Notes: generated by a model from the sequence alone, not told the origin. A DNA stretch of 64,000 bases from Sipunculus nudus (GCA_026874595.1 CM049309.1:1276076-1340075), one strand, 5' to 3'. Shown: positions 35,401 to 48,778, counted from the stretch's first letter. Numbers and translations: made by a program.

Positions 35401-38400
35401 TACAAGGGTATCCCCTGATATTAAACAATGATCACTGTATCAAATGTAAACAGTACAAGGGTATCCCCTGATATTAAACAATGATCACTGTATCAAATGT
35501 AAACAGTACAAGGGTATCCCCTGATATTAAACAATGATCACTGTATCAAATGTAAACAGTACAAGGTTATCCCTTAATATTAGTCAATGATCATGTATCA
35601 AATGTAAACAGTACAAGGGTATCCCTGATATTAAACAATGATCATGTATCAAATGTAAACAGTACAAGGGTATCGCCTGATATTAAACAATGATCACTGT
35701 ATCAAATGTAAACAGTACAAGGGTATCACCTGATATTAAACAATGATCACTGTATCAAATGTAAACAGTACAAGGGTATCCCCTGATATTAAACAATGAC
35801 CACTGTATCAAATGTAAACAGTACAAGGGTATCCCCTGATATTAAACAATGATCATTGTATCAAATGTAAACAGTACAAGGGTATCCCCTGATATTAAAC
35901 AATGATCACTGTATCAAATTTGAAAAGTTCAATGGTATCCCCTAGTATAAAACAATAATCATGTATCAAATGTAAACAGTACAAGGGTATCCCTGATATT
36001 AAACAATGATCATGTATCAAATGTGAACAGTACAAGGGTATCCCCTAATATTAAACAATGATCACTGTATCAAATGTAAACAATACAAGGGTATCCCCTG
36101 ATATTAAACAATGATCACTGTATCAAATGTAAACAGTACAAGGGTATCACCTGATATTAAACAATGATCACTGTATCAAATGTAAACAGTACAAGGGTTA
36201 CCCCTAATATTAGACAATGATCATGTATCAAATGTAAACAGTACAAGGGTATCCCTGATATTAAACAATGATCATGTATCAAATGAAAACAATACAAGGG
36301 TATCCCCTGATATTAAACAATGATCACTGTATCAAATGTGAACAGTACAAGGGTATCCCCTAATATTAGACAATGATCATGTATCAAATGTAAACAATAC
36401 AAGGGTATCTCCTGATATTAAACACTGATCATGTATCAAATGTAAACAGTACAAGGGTATCCCCTAATATTAAACAATGATCATGTATCAAATGTAAATA
36501 GTACAAGGGTACCCCCTGATATTAAACAATGATCATGTATCAAATGTAAACAGTTCAAGGGTATCCCCTGATATTAAACAATGATCACCGTATCAAATGT
36601 AAACAGTACAAGGGTATCCCCTGATATTAAACAATGATCACTGTATCAAATGTAAACAGTACAAGGGTATCCCCTAATATTAGACAATGATCATGTATCA
36701 AATGTAAACAGTACAAGGGTATCCCTGATATTAAACAATGATCATGTATCAAATGTAAACAATACAAGGGTATCCCCTGATATTAAACAATGATCACTGT
36801 ATCAAATGTGAACAGTACAAGGGTATCCCCTAATATTAGACAATGATCATGTATCAAATGTAAACAATACAAGGGTATCTCCTGATATTAAACACTGATC
36901 ATGTATCAAATGTAAACAGTACAAGGGTATCCCCTAATATTAGACAATGATCATGTATCAAATGTAAACAGTACAAGGGTATCCCTGATATTAAACAATG
37001 ATCACCGTATCAAATGTAAACAGAACAAGGGTATCCCCTGATACAATGATCATGTATCAAATGTGAACAGTACAAGGGTATCCCCTGATATTAAACGATG
37101 ATCACTGTATCAAATGTGAACAGTACAAGGGTATCCCCTAATATTAATCAATGATCACTGTATCAAATGTGAACAGTACAAGGGTATCCCCTGATATTAA
37201 ACAATGATCCCTGTATCAAGTGTAAACAATACAAGGGTACCCCCTGATATTAAACTGTGATCATATATCAAATGTAAACAGTACAAGGGTATCCCCTAAT
37301 ATTAAACACTGATCATGTATCAAATGTAAACAGTACAAGGGTACCCCCTGATATTAAATAATGATCATGCATCAAATGTAAACAGTACAAGGGTATCCCC
37401 TGATATTAAACAATGATCACCATATCAAATGTGAACAGTACAAGGGTATCCCCTGATATTAAACAATGATCACTGTATCAAATGTAAACAGTACAAGGGT
37501 ATCCCCTGATATTAAACAATGATCACTGTATCAAATGTAAACAGTACAAGGGTATCCTCTGATATTAAACAATGATCACTGTATCAAATGTAAACAGTAC
37601 AAGGGTATCCCCTGATATTAAACAATGATCACTGTATCAAATGTAAACAGTACAAGGGTATCCCCTGATATTAAACAATGATCACTGTATCAAATGTAAA
37701 CAGTACAAGGGTATCCTCTGATATTAAACAATGATCACTGTATCAAATGTAAACAGTACAAGGGTATCCCCTGATATTAAACAATGATCACTGTATCAAA
37801 TGTAAACAGTACAAGGGTATCCCCTGATATTAAACAATGATCACTGTATCAAATGTAAACAGTACAAGGGTATCCCCTGATATTAAACAATGATCACTGT
37901 ATCAAATGTAAACAGTACAAGGTTATCCCTTAATATTAGTCAATGATCATGTATCAAATGTAAACAGTACAAGGGTATCCCTGATATTAAACAATGATCA
38001 TGTATCAAATGTAAACAGTACAAGGGTATCGCCTGATATTAAACAATGATCACTGTATCAAATGTAAACAGTACAAGGGTATCACCTGATATTAAACAAT
38101 GATCACTGTATCAAATGTAAACAGTACAAGGGTATCCCCTAATATTAGACAATGATCATGTATCAAATGTAAACAGTAAAAGGGTATCCCTGATATTAAA
38201 CAATGATCATGTATCAAATGTAAACAATACAAGGGTATCCCCTGATATTAAACAATGATCACTGTATCAAATGTGAACAGTACAAGGGTATCCCCTAATA
38301 TTAGACAATGATCATGTATCAAATGTAAACAATACAAGGGTATCTCCTGATATTAAACACTGATCATGTATCAAATGTAAACAGTACAAGGGTATCCCCT

Positions 38401-40420
38401 AATATTAAACAATGATCATGTATCAAATGTAAATAGTACAAGGGTACCCCCTGATATTAAACAATGATCATGTATCAAATGTAAACAGTTCAAGGGTATC
38501 CCCTGATAATAAACAATGATCACCGTATCAAATGTAAACAGTACAAGGGTATCCCCTGATATTAAACAATGATCACTGTATCAAATGTAAACAGTACAAG
38601 GGTATCCCCTAATATTAGACAATGATCATGTATCAAATGTAAACAGTACAAGGGTATCCCTGATATTAAACAATGATCATGTATCAAATGTAAACAATAC
38701 AAGGGTATCCCCTGATATTAAACAATGATCACTGTATCAAATGTGAACAGTACAAGGGTATCCCCTAATATTAGACAATGATCATGTATCAAATGTAAAC
38801 AATACAAGGGTATCTCCTGATATTAAACACTGATCATGTATCAAATGTAAACAGTACAAGGGTATCCCCTAATATTAAACAATGATCATGTATCAAATGT
38901 AAATAGTACAAGGGTACCCCCTGATATTAAACAATGATCATGTATCAAATGTAAACAGTTCAAGGGTATCCCCTGATATTAAACAATGATCACCGTATCA
39001 AATGTAAACAGAACAAGGGTATCCCCTGATACAATGATCATGTATCAAATGTGAACAGTACAAGGGTATCCCCTGATATTAAACGATGATCACTGTATCA
39101 AATGTGAACAGTACAAGGGTATCCCCTAATATTAATCAATGATCACTGTATCAAATGTGAACAGTACAAGGGTATCCCCTGATATTAAACAATGATCCCT
39201 GTATCAAGTGTAAACAATACAAGGGTACCCCCTGATATTAAACTGTGATCATATATCAAATGTAAACAGTACAAGGGTATCCCCTAATATTAAACACTGA
39301 TCATGTATCAAATGTAAACAGTACAAGGGTACCCCCTGATATTAAACAATGATCATGCATCAAATGTAAACAGTACAAGGGTATCCCCTGATATTAAACA
39401 ATGATCACTGTATCAAATGTAAACAGTACAAGGGTATCCCCTGATATTAAACAATGATCACTGTACAAGGGTATCCCCTGATATTAAACAATGATCACTG
39501 TATCAAATGTAAACAGTACAAGGGTATCCCCTGATATTAAACAATGATCACTGTATCAAATGTAAACAGTACAAGGGTATCCCTTAATATTAGTCAATGA
39601 TCATGTATCAAATGTAAACAGTACAAGGGTATCCCTGATATTAAACAATGATCATGTATCAAATGTAAACAGTACAAGGGTATCGCCTGATATTAAACAA
39701 TGATCATGTATCAAATGTAAACAGTACAAGGGTATCCCCTGATATTAAACAATGATCACTGTATCAAATGTGAACAGTACAAGGGTATCCCCTGATATTA
39801 AACAATGATCACTGTATCAAATGTAAACAGTACAAGGGTATCCCCTGATATTAAACAATGATCACTGTATCAAATGTAAACAGTACAAGGGTATCCCCTG
39901 ATATTAAACAATGATCACTCTATCAAATGTAAACAGTACAAGGGTATCCCCTGATATTAAACAATGATCACTCTATCAAATGTGAACAGTACAAGGGTAT
40001 CCCCTAATATTAAACAATGATCACTTTATCAAATGTGAACAGTACAAGGGTATCCCGTAATATTAAACAATGATCACTGTATCAAATGTGAACAATACAA
40101 GGGTATCCCCTAATATTAAACAATGATCACTGTATCAAATGTAAACAATACAAGGGTATCCCCTGATATTAAACAATGATCACTGTATCAAATGTAAACA
40201 GTACAAGGGTATCCCCTGATATTAAACAATGATCACTGTATCAAATGTAAACAGTACAAGGGTATCCCCTAATATTAGACAATGATCATGTATCAAATGT
40301 AAACAGTACAAGGGTATCCCTGATATTAAACAATGATCATGTATCAAATGTAAACATTACAAGGGTATCTCCTGATATTAAACAATGATCACTGACTGTG
40401 TAAACCAAATGTAAACAGTA
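29403..40420. repeat. 11-kb 53-bp satellite with higher-order repeats
   Basis: About 208 tandem units of a 53-bp monomer (AACAGTACAAGGGTATCCCC, TGATATTAAACAATGATCAC, TGTATCAAATGTA). 51-52-bp variants have lost one or two bases in CCCC or in CACTGTATC. Marker variants show long-range copying: TCAAATTTGAAAAGTTCAAT at 29831, 32031, 33401 and 35914, and a deleted unit (CCCCTGATACAATGATC) near 30955, 34681, 37035 and 39024. Spacings of about 1370 bp and 2355 bp separate nearly identical blocks. Junction units at both ends are degenerate. Non-coding. Confidence 0.97.
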
Positions 40421-40539
40421 CAAAATACCACTGATCTGAGTGCAACAAATTAGAAGCCTGGGCATTTAAAGTCCTTCAGGACTTTTACCAATTATTTAAA
40501 AAGCATTTTCATAATGCTCAAGTACAAGTATAAATCCAA
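40421..40539. other. Spacer between two satellites
   Basis: About 120 bp with partial pieces of the next repeat (AAAAGCATTTTCATAATG) and no other feature. Confidence 0.6.
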
Positions 40540-41600
40540 ATACCTAAATACTCTAAAAAAGTCCAAAAGCATTTCATAATGTATAAATCAAGTCCAATAG
40601 CATTTGATTATGTATAAATCAAAGACCAAAAGCATTTGATTATGTATAAATCAAAGTCCAAAAGCATTTGATTATGTATAAATCAAAGTCCAAAAGCATT
40701 TGATTATGTATAAATCAAAATCCAAAAGCATTTGATTATGTATAAATCAAAGTCCAAAAGTATTTTATTATGTATAAATCAAAGTCCAAAAGCATTTGAT
40801 TATGCATAAATCAAATTGCAAAAGCGCTTTATTATGTATAAATCAAAGTCGTAAAGCATTTGATTATGTATGAATCAACGTCCAAAGCATTAGATTATGT
40901 ATAAATTAAAGTCCAAAAGCGCTTGTTTATATAAAAATCAAAGTCCAAAAGCATTTGATTATGTTTAAATCAAAGTGCAAAAGCATTTGATTATGTATAA
41001 ATCAAAGTCCAAAAGCATTTGATTATGTATAAATCAAAATCCAAAAGCATTTGATTATGTATAAATCAAAGTCCAAAAGCATTTGATTATGCATAAATCA
41101 AATTGCAAAAGCGCTTTATTATGTATAAATCAAAGTCGTAAAGCATTTGATTATGTATGAATCAACGTCCAAAGCATTAGATTATGTATAAATTAAAGTC
41201 CAAAAGCGCTTGTTTATATAAAAATCAAAGTCCAAAAGCATTTGATTATGTATAAAACAAAGTGCAAAAGCATTTGATTATGTATAAATCAAAGTCCAAA
41301 AGCATTTGATTATGTATAAATCAAAGTCCAAAACCATTTGATTATGTATAAATCAAAGTCCAAAAGCATTTGATTATGTATGAATCAACGTCAAAAAACT
41401 TTTGATTATGTATAAATCAAAGTCCAAAAGCATTTGATTATGTATAAATCAAAGTGCAAAAGCATTTGATTATGTATAAATCAAAACCCAAAAGCATTTG
41501 ATTATGTATAAATCAAAGTTCAAAAGCATTTGATTGTATATAAACCAAAGTTCAAAAGCGCTTGATTATGTATAAATGAAAGACCAAAAGCGCTTGATGG
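40540..41600. repeat. 32-bp satellite array
   Basis: About 33 copies of a 32-bp unit, AAAGTCCAAAAGCATTTGAT then TATGTATAAATC. A nine-unit block of about 287 bp, marked by AATTGCAAAAGCGCTTTATT, is duplicated (about 40814 and 41101), so this array too has a higher-order layer. It ends in degenerate copies with AAAAGCGCTTGAT. Confidence 0.95.
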
Positions 41601-43080
41601 ATGGTACTAATCAGTTCATAGACGTGGAAGTTTAAAAAAATCTTAACAAGTATTTGCAACTGGCTGCCAATTACAAAAGTTCAGTATTGGCTCTGAGCGG
41701 TAATGAACAGTCAAAACATAAATTCATATTAACTACTGCAGAGGTGCTCCTTCTGGTTAAAAAAAAGGCCAAAATTCGCAGTTTCCCGCGTCTGCTGTCA
41801 TTTATGTTACGTTACCTTTGACACTAATTTAAATAACAACACCGAGGCCACCTGTGTCACTTATGACAAGTACCTGACACGGTCGGTTGCGCGCAAAACC
41901 AAACAGAAGCGGGTAAACAACGTGATAATATAAGAAAATACACCACGTCAGGGCCTGTCATTTAACCTATGAAACTTGTGTCAGTATAAAATCACGGCCT
42001 TTTGTTTTCATGCTATTTTTGTGATATAAAACTGGTTCATCACTTTCCATGTGTTGATGTTATCAAAATACTTTCATTTGCTAACGTTATACACTTTTTT
42101 TAGACTCATGTTAAGTTACAAGTGTTACATAGCAACGCCGGGGGTACAACCTTGGTCGTCAGTTGAGAGAGCCGAGCGTTTTACCACTCGACCGTCCTTT
42201 TCGTTTCATTGAAAGAGACATAGTGTTCAAATACTTAAATTAACATATATATTAAATGTCAGCACAATAGTCAACAAATATGTTTTACTATTCGATGTGC
42301 TGGTGGAAAAGGCAATTTTAGCACTATTTCAATACCAGCAAAACCAGATTTCATTCACAGACTCATAATACAGACTTGAAACCCGTTTAAATGAATTTCT
42401 CGACCACAAAAACATAGACACAGTGCACTTGCAATGCATGTTAACACAAATATGACCTGATGTATTGGTATTTTCTGATTCGGTGGCCATCTTTGTCGCC
42501 ATCTTGGATTTTTATCAAGATAGGGTGAATTCCGCTTGGTCCCATATCTGTAAATATTGGGTACGGTCTCATACGGTCTCATTGAATTTCTCAGCCCAAA
42601 TAACATAGAAATAGAGTACCTGCAATGCTTTCTAGGGACATTATAACTCAAGTTATAGACATTTTTTTTTTAATTTGGCGACCACTCTTGGCCGCCGTCT
42701 TGGACTTTTACCTAGATAATTTATTTTCACCTTGGCCCCATATCTGAAATTTAATATTTAGCTCCAAAGAACCCTTTTGCCAACTTTCATGCTTCTTTCC
42801 TATTTCGCACACTTCTTCCAAATATGGGAGATTAACCACTAGACAAGTAATTCTTGTGTGGCTTGAGGCCCATATCTTCGGCGCCCGATATGTCCCTATA
42901 TACCAATCCCGTCATTCTCTATAGGATGGTTTATTTCGCCGGTCACTGAGCAGAAAAATGTAGAAAATGATCTAGGACCGTTTATTTCGCAACACGGTTT
43001 GTTTCGCTCGGCCTTAAATTGCTAATTTATTTCTCTTTCTTTCTTGTTCTTCGTTTCCTCTGAGTATTATCTTTACCACA
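41601..43080. other. Non-coding interval with degenerate repeats
   Basis: Includes a pair of ~235-bp degenerate direct repeats (42.36-42.80 kb) sharing GGCCATCTTTGTCGCCATCT-like sequence, TTGGATTTTTA/TTGGACTTTTA and CCCATATCTG. GTTTATTTCGC motifs recur near 42.93-43.0 kb. The 98-codon minus frame at 42.4-42.65 kb is part of the repeat and unrecognised. Confidence 0.5.
42120..42203 (-). ncRNA. tRNA-like relic
   Basis: On the minus strand GGTCGAGTGGTAAAACGCTC resembles the D-arm/A-box region of class II tRNAs, and AAGGTTGTACCCCC a damaged T-arm. Acceptor ends do not pair convincingly. Most likely a decayed tRNA-derived SINE head, not a working tRNA. Confidence 0.3.
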
Positions 43081-43126
43081 AGGGACTTGGTGACTGACGG
43101 AGGCGACGCCTGTATTTTGTGCATTC

Positions 43127-44382
43127 TAAAGATCACGGACAGATCATTTTTTTATTAACTCTCCCCCCGTCGGACGGGGAGGCCTATAGGGGTAAGGATC
43201 ACGGACAGATCAGTTTTTGATTAACTCTCCCCCCGTCGGACGGGGAGGCCTATAGGGGTAAGGATCACGGACAGATCAGTTTTTTATTAACTCTCCCCCC
43301 GTCGGACGGGGAGGCCTTTTGGGGTAAGGATCACGGACAGATCAGTTTTTGATTAACTCTCCCCCCATCGGACGGGGAGGCCTATAGGGATAAGGATCAC
43401 GGACAGATCAGTTTTTGATTAACTCTCCCCCCGTCGGACGGGGAGGCCTATAGGGGTAAGGATCACGGCCTGATCAGTTTTTGATTAACTCTCCCCCCGT
43501 TGGACGGGGAGGCCTATAGGGATAAGGATCACGGACAGATCAGTTTTTGATTAACTCTCCTCCCGTCGGACGGGGAGGCCTATAGGGATAAGGATCACGG
43601 CCTGATCAGTTTTTGATTAACTCTCCCCCCGTTGGACGGGGAGGCCTATAGGGGTAAGGATCACGGACAGATCAGTTTTTGATTAACTCTCCTCCCGTCG
43701 GACGGGGAGGCCTATAGGGGTAAGGATCACGGACAGATCAGTTTTTGATTAACTCTCCCCCCGTCGGACGGGGAGGCCTATAGGGATAAGGATCACGGAC
43801 AGATCAGTTTTTGATTAACTCTCCCCCCGTCGGACGGGGAGGCCTATAGGGATAAGAATCACGGACAGATCAGTTTTTGATTAACTCTCCCCCCGTCGGA
43901 CGGGGAGGCCTATAGGGGTAAGGATCACGGACAGATCAGTTTTTGATTAACTCTCCCCCCGTCGGACGGGGAGGCCTATAGGGGTAAGGATCACGGACAG
44001 ATCAGTTTTTGATTAACTCTCCCCCCGTCGGACGGGGAGGCCTATAGGGGTAAGGATCACGGACAGATCAGTTTTTGATTAACTCTCCCCCCGTCGGACG
44101 GGGAGGCCTATAGGGGTAAGGATCACGGACAGATCAGTTTTTGATTAACTCTCCCCCCGTCGGACGGGGAGGCCTATAGGGGTAAGGATCACGGACAGAT
44201 CAGTTTTTGATTAACTCTCCCCCCGTCGGACGGGGAGGCCTATAGGGGTAAGGATCACGGACAGATCAGTTTTTTATTAACTCTCCCCCCGTCGGACGGG
44301 GAGGCCTATAGGGGTAAGGATCACGGACAGATCAGTTTTTGATTAACTCTCCCCCCGTCGGACGGGGAGGCCTATAGGGGTT
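43127..44382. repeat. 66-bp GC-rich hairpin satellite
   Basis: Nineteen highly similar copies of a 66-bp unit: GGATCACGGACAGATCAGTT, TTTGATTAACTCTCCCCCCG, TCGGACGGGGAGGCCTATAG, GGGTAA. Each unit contains an inverted repeat, CTCCCCCCG against CGGGGAG, around TCGGA. Variants mostly fall outside or at the edge of the stem (GTTGG, CATCGG, CTCCTCCCG). Much more GC-rich and more uniform than the neighbouring satellites, so amplified recently. Confidence 0.96.
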
Positions 44383-46560
44383 CATCAGTTTATTACTGTA
44401 TTCATATCTGGGTAGAAAATGTACTTTGGTCCCCCTGAAGGCAAAACCATGCATTTCAATCTTTTTTTTTTTACTTTATTCCGTCGTTTTCTGTTTCCGT
44501 TTGATCTCCATAATTGCTGATTTTCAGAAGCTGAAATTTGGGCGCCACTTTTGTCCTATAGGCCACATATTTGCACCTGATATTTATTCTTGACCTTGAC
44601 CTTATTTTCAAGGTCGAACCCTCCCTAGCCGATCCCCGGAGAGGGGGGGGGGGGAAGGGGAGGGTGTTTTTAAGAACAGTTCCTGTCACTGAACAGCCTA
44701 TTATGTGTATAAAAAAAACATGAATACATAATTAAATATACGAGTTACTCGTTTTAATGTTATCGTTATTCTAACCTAAGATTTTTTCATGTTCATGTCA
44801 AATATTCTGTTGCTGTGGATTTCTGTGATAATATATAATGCAGGGCCTTGTGGAAGAACAGTTCGTGTCACTGAACAACCTACATCATGTATGAATATTT
44901 TGAATACTTAATTAAATATACCAAACTTTATAATAAATACATGGGGCACACACGGAGTGATATTCGGTTTAGCAGAAATGAACCTCAGCGTATACATCAG
45001 TAGCATATGTTAAATGTTTTTCATGTAATCGTTTTTCTGTCCTTAGATTCCCATGTCCCTGCCAAATGTTCTCTGTTACTGTTGCTTTCTGTGATTATGA
45101 TGTATATTGTTTGAGTATATATGTAAATTTCTGTTGCCCTTGAAGATAAAAGGATAAAGTTGGATTTATTGGGTGCAAACATTCGGTTGATATAGTCATT
45201 TGTAGCTCAGTTTTACTGAAAACCCTACTTTATTATTATACCTCTCAGCACAGTTTTGAATCCCTGACCTTGGCTTTTGCTGTCTTTTAGGACAAACAAC
45301 TTTATAGTATAAGCTTTTACCCTGAATACACCCTAGCATGTGTTGAAACAGCACAGGGCCGCAGGCGGGAGGGCTGGGTGTGAGGTGTGATAAGGTGATT
45401 GGTTCACTTTGCATCAGCTATCCGTACTACTTTGTCCACATTCCCAAAGAGAAAGCATAAACTTCTCAAATTGAAAGGCTCGTCACGCTAGCGATAGTGG
45501 GAATACCAAATATTCTTCTATATCTGATTATTTGTTTTAGAGAGAGAGAATAAGAGAAAGAGAGAGTGAGAGTATATATAACGGAAATTCATATCTATTA
45601 CTATTTGGGTATTAACAGTTATGATGTAAAAAGAAACTATCATGCTTTACTCACACAGCTGAACTCACACATTATAGTATTAACACCTAATCTGATAGAA
45701 TATTATATATTCTTAGTCGAATTCTTTATAAAAGCCAAGCTCCAGTCTAATGAAATAATGCTGTCATGCATGGGCCTATATTAACAGCTTTATAATGGAT
45801 CCATGGGTCACATGGGTTAAACAGAAATGAACATTACCGTATATCAGTGGCAGATCTTAAATCTTTGTTATAATGAGGTTAATTTCGAAAGCAGAGAGAA
45901 AATTACTATAACTTGTGTCTATACTTATATGGATTATTTTTATTTATTGTGTCAAGGGCATCGCCCTCTTAAATGGGACTATAAAACAAAAAATAAAATG
46001 TTAAAAAAAAAAAACAGTACTCAATTAAAAACAGCTATAGAGTTTGTGCCTGGCTGTCATCTCACAAAAGTGTACTATATGAATGTAAGTAAATACACCT
46101 TTAAAAACTTCGTATACGATAGAATATCAGGCTGCTGACAGAGCTAAGTTTCATAATGCAGTCCTGGTGTCCAGTATTCCATGTAGTATGGTGAGAAGTT
46201 TCCATGTAGCGTGCTGACCTATGTTCCTTCATGTCTGCAAAGGTTTCCGTGTAGCATGAACGTGGAAGGAAAGATTCCAAGTTATGTGCATGGTGCAATA
46301 TATTGCATGACTGCAAAAAGTCTATGTAAGGATGCCATATGGCACGGTAGCAGCCATATACTGGGGCAAAGATCCTAAGCATGGTAGCTTCTGCGTGGTA
46401 GCAAAGATTGAAAAAACACAGGTTGGCAAGGATTCAATGAAGCATGTATGGTAGCAAAGACAGTGTACATTATGGTAGTAAAGATTCCATATAACGTATC
46501 ATGATACGGCTAAATAAGTATGGTGACAAAGAGGTTATACATGTTGTCACTAACCGTTTT
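44383..46560. other. Non-coding stretch with small repeats
   Basis: Diverged direct repeats: CAGTTCCTGTCACTGAACAG near 44679 and CAGTTCGTGTCACTGAACAA near 44860. A GACCTTGACCTT fragment lies at 44.59 kb. At 46.15-46.5 kb degenerate GGTAGCAAAGATTCCAT motifs recur. The 103-codon frame at 45.83-46.14 kb is unrecognised. Confidence 0.4.
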
Positions 46561-46609
46561 GAGTGAATCCAGCATCGGATTAAGAAAAGGATCAATGTGA
46601 CCTACGGAC

Positions 46610-46950
46610 CTGGACCAGATGGAGCAACGGAGCTGGGTCAGTGGGCGCTACGGGACTGGATCAGTAGCGCCCACTGATGCAGGTTGGAGGGCCTATACTG
46701 ATCCAATCCCTAGGTCAGTGGGCGCTTTTGAGCTGGGTCAGTGGGCGCTTTAGAGCTGGGTCAATGGGCACTTTAGACCTGGGACAGTGGGCGCTTTAGA
46801 GCTGGGACAGTGGGCGCTACGGAGCTAGGGTAATAGGCCCTACCCACTATTTCCAGTGGCCGGAAAAGAACTGAGTCAGTGGGTACTATTGAGCAGGGTC
46901 AGTGGGTGCTAAGGAACTAGATTAAGGCCGATACAGAGCTGGATCAGTAG
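46610..46950. repeat. ~25-bp GCTGGGTCAGTGGGCGCT array
   Basis: About ten copies of a 25-26-bp unit around GAGCTGGGTCAGTGGGCGCT, followed by TTAGA or ACG. One copy is inverted and forms a hairpin with its neighbour (46638-46677). Confidence 0.85.
46638..46677. other. Perfect 14-bp-stem hairpin
   Basis: TCAGTGGGCGCTAC at 46638-46651 pairs perfectly with GTAGCGCCCACTGA at 46664-46677 across a 12-base loop. It arises from an inverted copy inside the 25-bp array. Confidence 0.8.
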
Positions 46951-47269
46951 GCGTTTATATGATGGTAAAGATTCCATATAACGTATGGTGTTCAGTTCCA
47001 TACAGCTTGGTGACAAAGAAGCAATACATGTAAAATTCCCATGAGCTGATGAGCTGCACAAATATAGTAACGGCACTCAAGGAAGAGTAATTAAAGCTAC
47101 TTAGTAATTCATAATTAAGATAAACTTCATAACATCGATTATAAAGGGGCTTCCGTTTGCCTTACATTAATTCATTACACTTAGAAAATTGTATCATCTT
47201 GTATAATTTAAAACTAATTTAAAAACGTATCTCTTTCGGCAAGCTTTTGGAAATTAATATGCATCATTT

Positions 47270-47410
47270 TTTTTCTTTTTGGTCAGACACAGGGAGTAGA
47301 TTTCCATGAAATTGTATGTGGTTATGTGTGTCTGTGTAAATTGCGCTGAGTCCGACCCGGAGAATTGGCGTTATATAAATACTATATATTATTATTATTA
47401 TTTATTATTT
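47270..47410 (+). mobile_element. SINE/LINE 3' tail fragment
   Basis: TGTAAATTGCGCTGAGTCCG, then GGCGTTATATAAATACTATA and a short (ATT)n tail. This matches the typical 3' end of L2-like LINEs and their SINE partners in marine invertebrates (gcgctatataaat plus ATT repeats). The 5' portion is not recognisable. Confidence 0.45.
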
Positions 47411-48120
47411 ATATTGACATGTTTTAATGTTGATTCATACTTTTGAATGATCACGTTTGTTTTTTTTTCTTTAATTTATAAATTGGTAAGTTTTGTTTTG
47501 ATACATAATAAAATCAATGTTCACATCTGGGCATATGCGTGTACTCAATTCTACTTTTCTTCTCTGTATCATATCATACAAAATAAACACATAAAAAACA
47601 CAACCATGTATATATGTATGTATTATATGTGTATAAGCAATGTTCAATTGCATTTATTTATTTTTATTTGTGCCATGGGCCACAAGGCCTTTTCTACAAT
47701 AAAACATTTCTTCTTCTTCGGTCAATTCTGCATTTGTAATTCATAATGGGGCGAGAGTTCTTACCTAGTCCAGAAAAACACCTGACGTTGTTACCTTTAA
47801 TAGGTTAAATAAAAACGCTTCCTGCAATATCCCCCTTCCATGCCCTTTCCTATCTAGAGACTCCATTCACGTCTCCGCCAAAAAAAGACATTTTATACAT
47901 CCTTTTGGGTCTTTGCGTCTTTAAAAATAGGAATGGAATTTCGAATATTTTAGGTCTTGCGGTAGTTTTTTGATGATTTCAGTTAACACGCCTAGGATCC
48001 ACGAAATCGGAATAAGAACAAAATCTAAATTCACTTATAAAAATACAGATAATCATAATATGAATTTTATGACTTTTGAATCTGTTTTCAATTTTTTGCC
48101 TGAACCTTGATTATGTTTTC

Positions 48121-48123
<3 letters not shown>

Positions 48124-48173
<50 letters not shown>

Positions 48174-48174
48174 C
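48124..48174. repeat. (TA)n microsatellite
   Basis: About 50 bp of TA with one G interruption. Confidence 0.9.
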
Positions 48175-48729
48175 TATTGACACTTAATCTGTATAAATTT
48201 ACAATGATTTTCATGTTCTAGGCCTCTTAACTGAAAAATCTCGGATCCGGGCCTAGTTATAGTCCATCATAATAGTTAGAGTGACTAAAGCTAATCTGAA
48301 GTATTGTTATGGACTTAAACTATAGCTCAGATTACCTTTAGTCAACCTATCTAAATCATAAATGATTTAAATCAATGAATAAATGGTTTAAACATTTCGA
48401 TCGTCTCTCATCAGAATTTTCATTCTGCAAATAATTTGGGGGGGGGGGGGGATGCGCTTACCAGATTTTGCCTGACCTCCCTTAAAACTGCCTCCTACTC
48501 CCGGGTGTCTGACATTGATTTCGAGCCTGACATATAAAAATCTTGTTGAATCTATATAAATATCTTAAGATGTTTTTAATATGGTGTCTATATAACTACA
48601 TGACTGATGGTCGCTTTAACATTTCAGGAGATGATGGATTTAATTTAAAAGGTTTTCCCTTTATGGCAAGAATTTTTTCATAAATATGCACCCGCATTAG
48701 TCAATATATTATATTGCAGTAGAGAAATG

Positions 48730-48733
<4 letters not shown>

Positions 48734-48778
<45 letters not shown>
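48734..48778. repeat. (GA)n microsatellite
   Basis: About 22 GA dinucleotides followed by GACCGACCGACAGAGAG. Confidence 0.95.

Noticed and set aside
29403-41600. CRISPR-like appearance of the 53-bp and 32-bp arrays
   Set aside because: The repeats are head-to-tail with no unique spacers between them, there are no cas genes, and the setting is a eukaryotic nuclear genome.
42120-42203. Functional tRNA gene
   Set aside because: Acceptor stem and T-arm do not pair and the B box is damaged.
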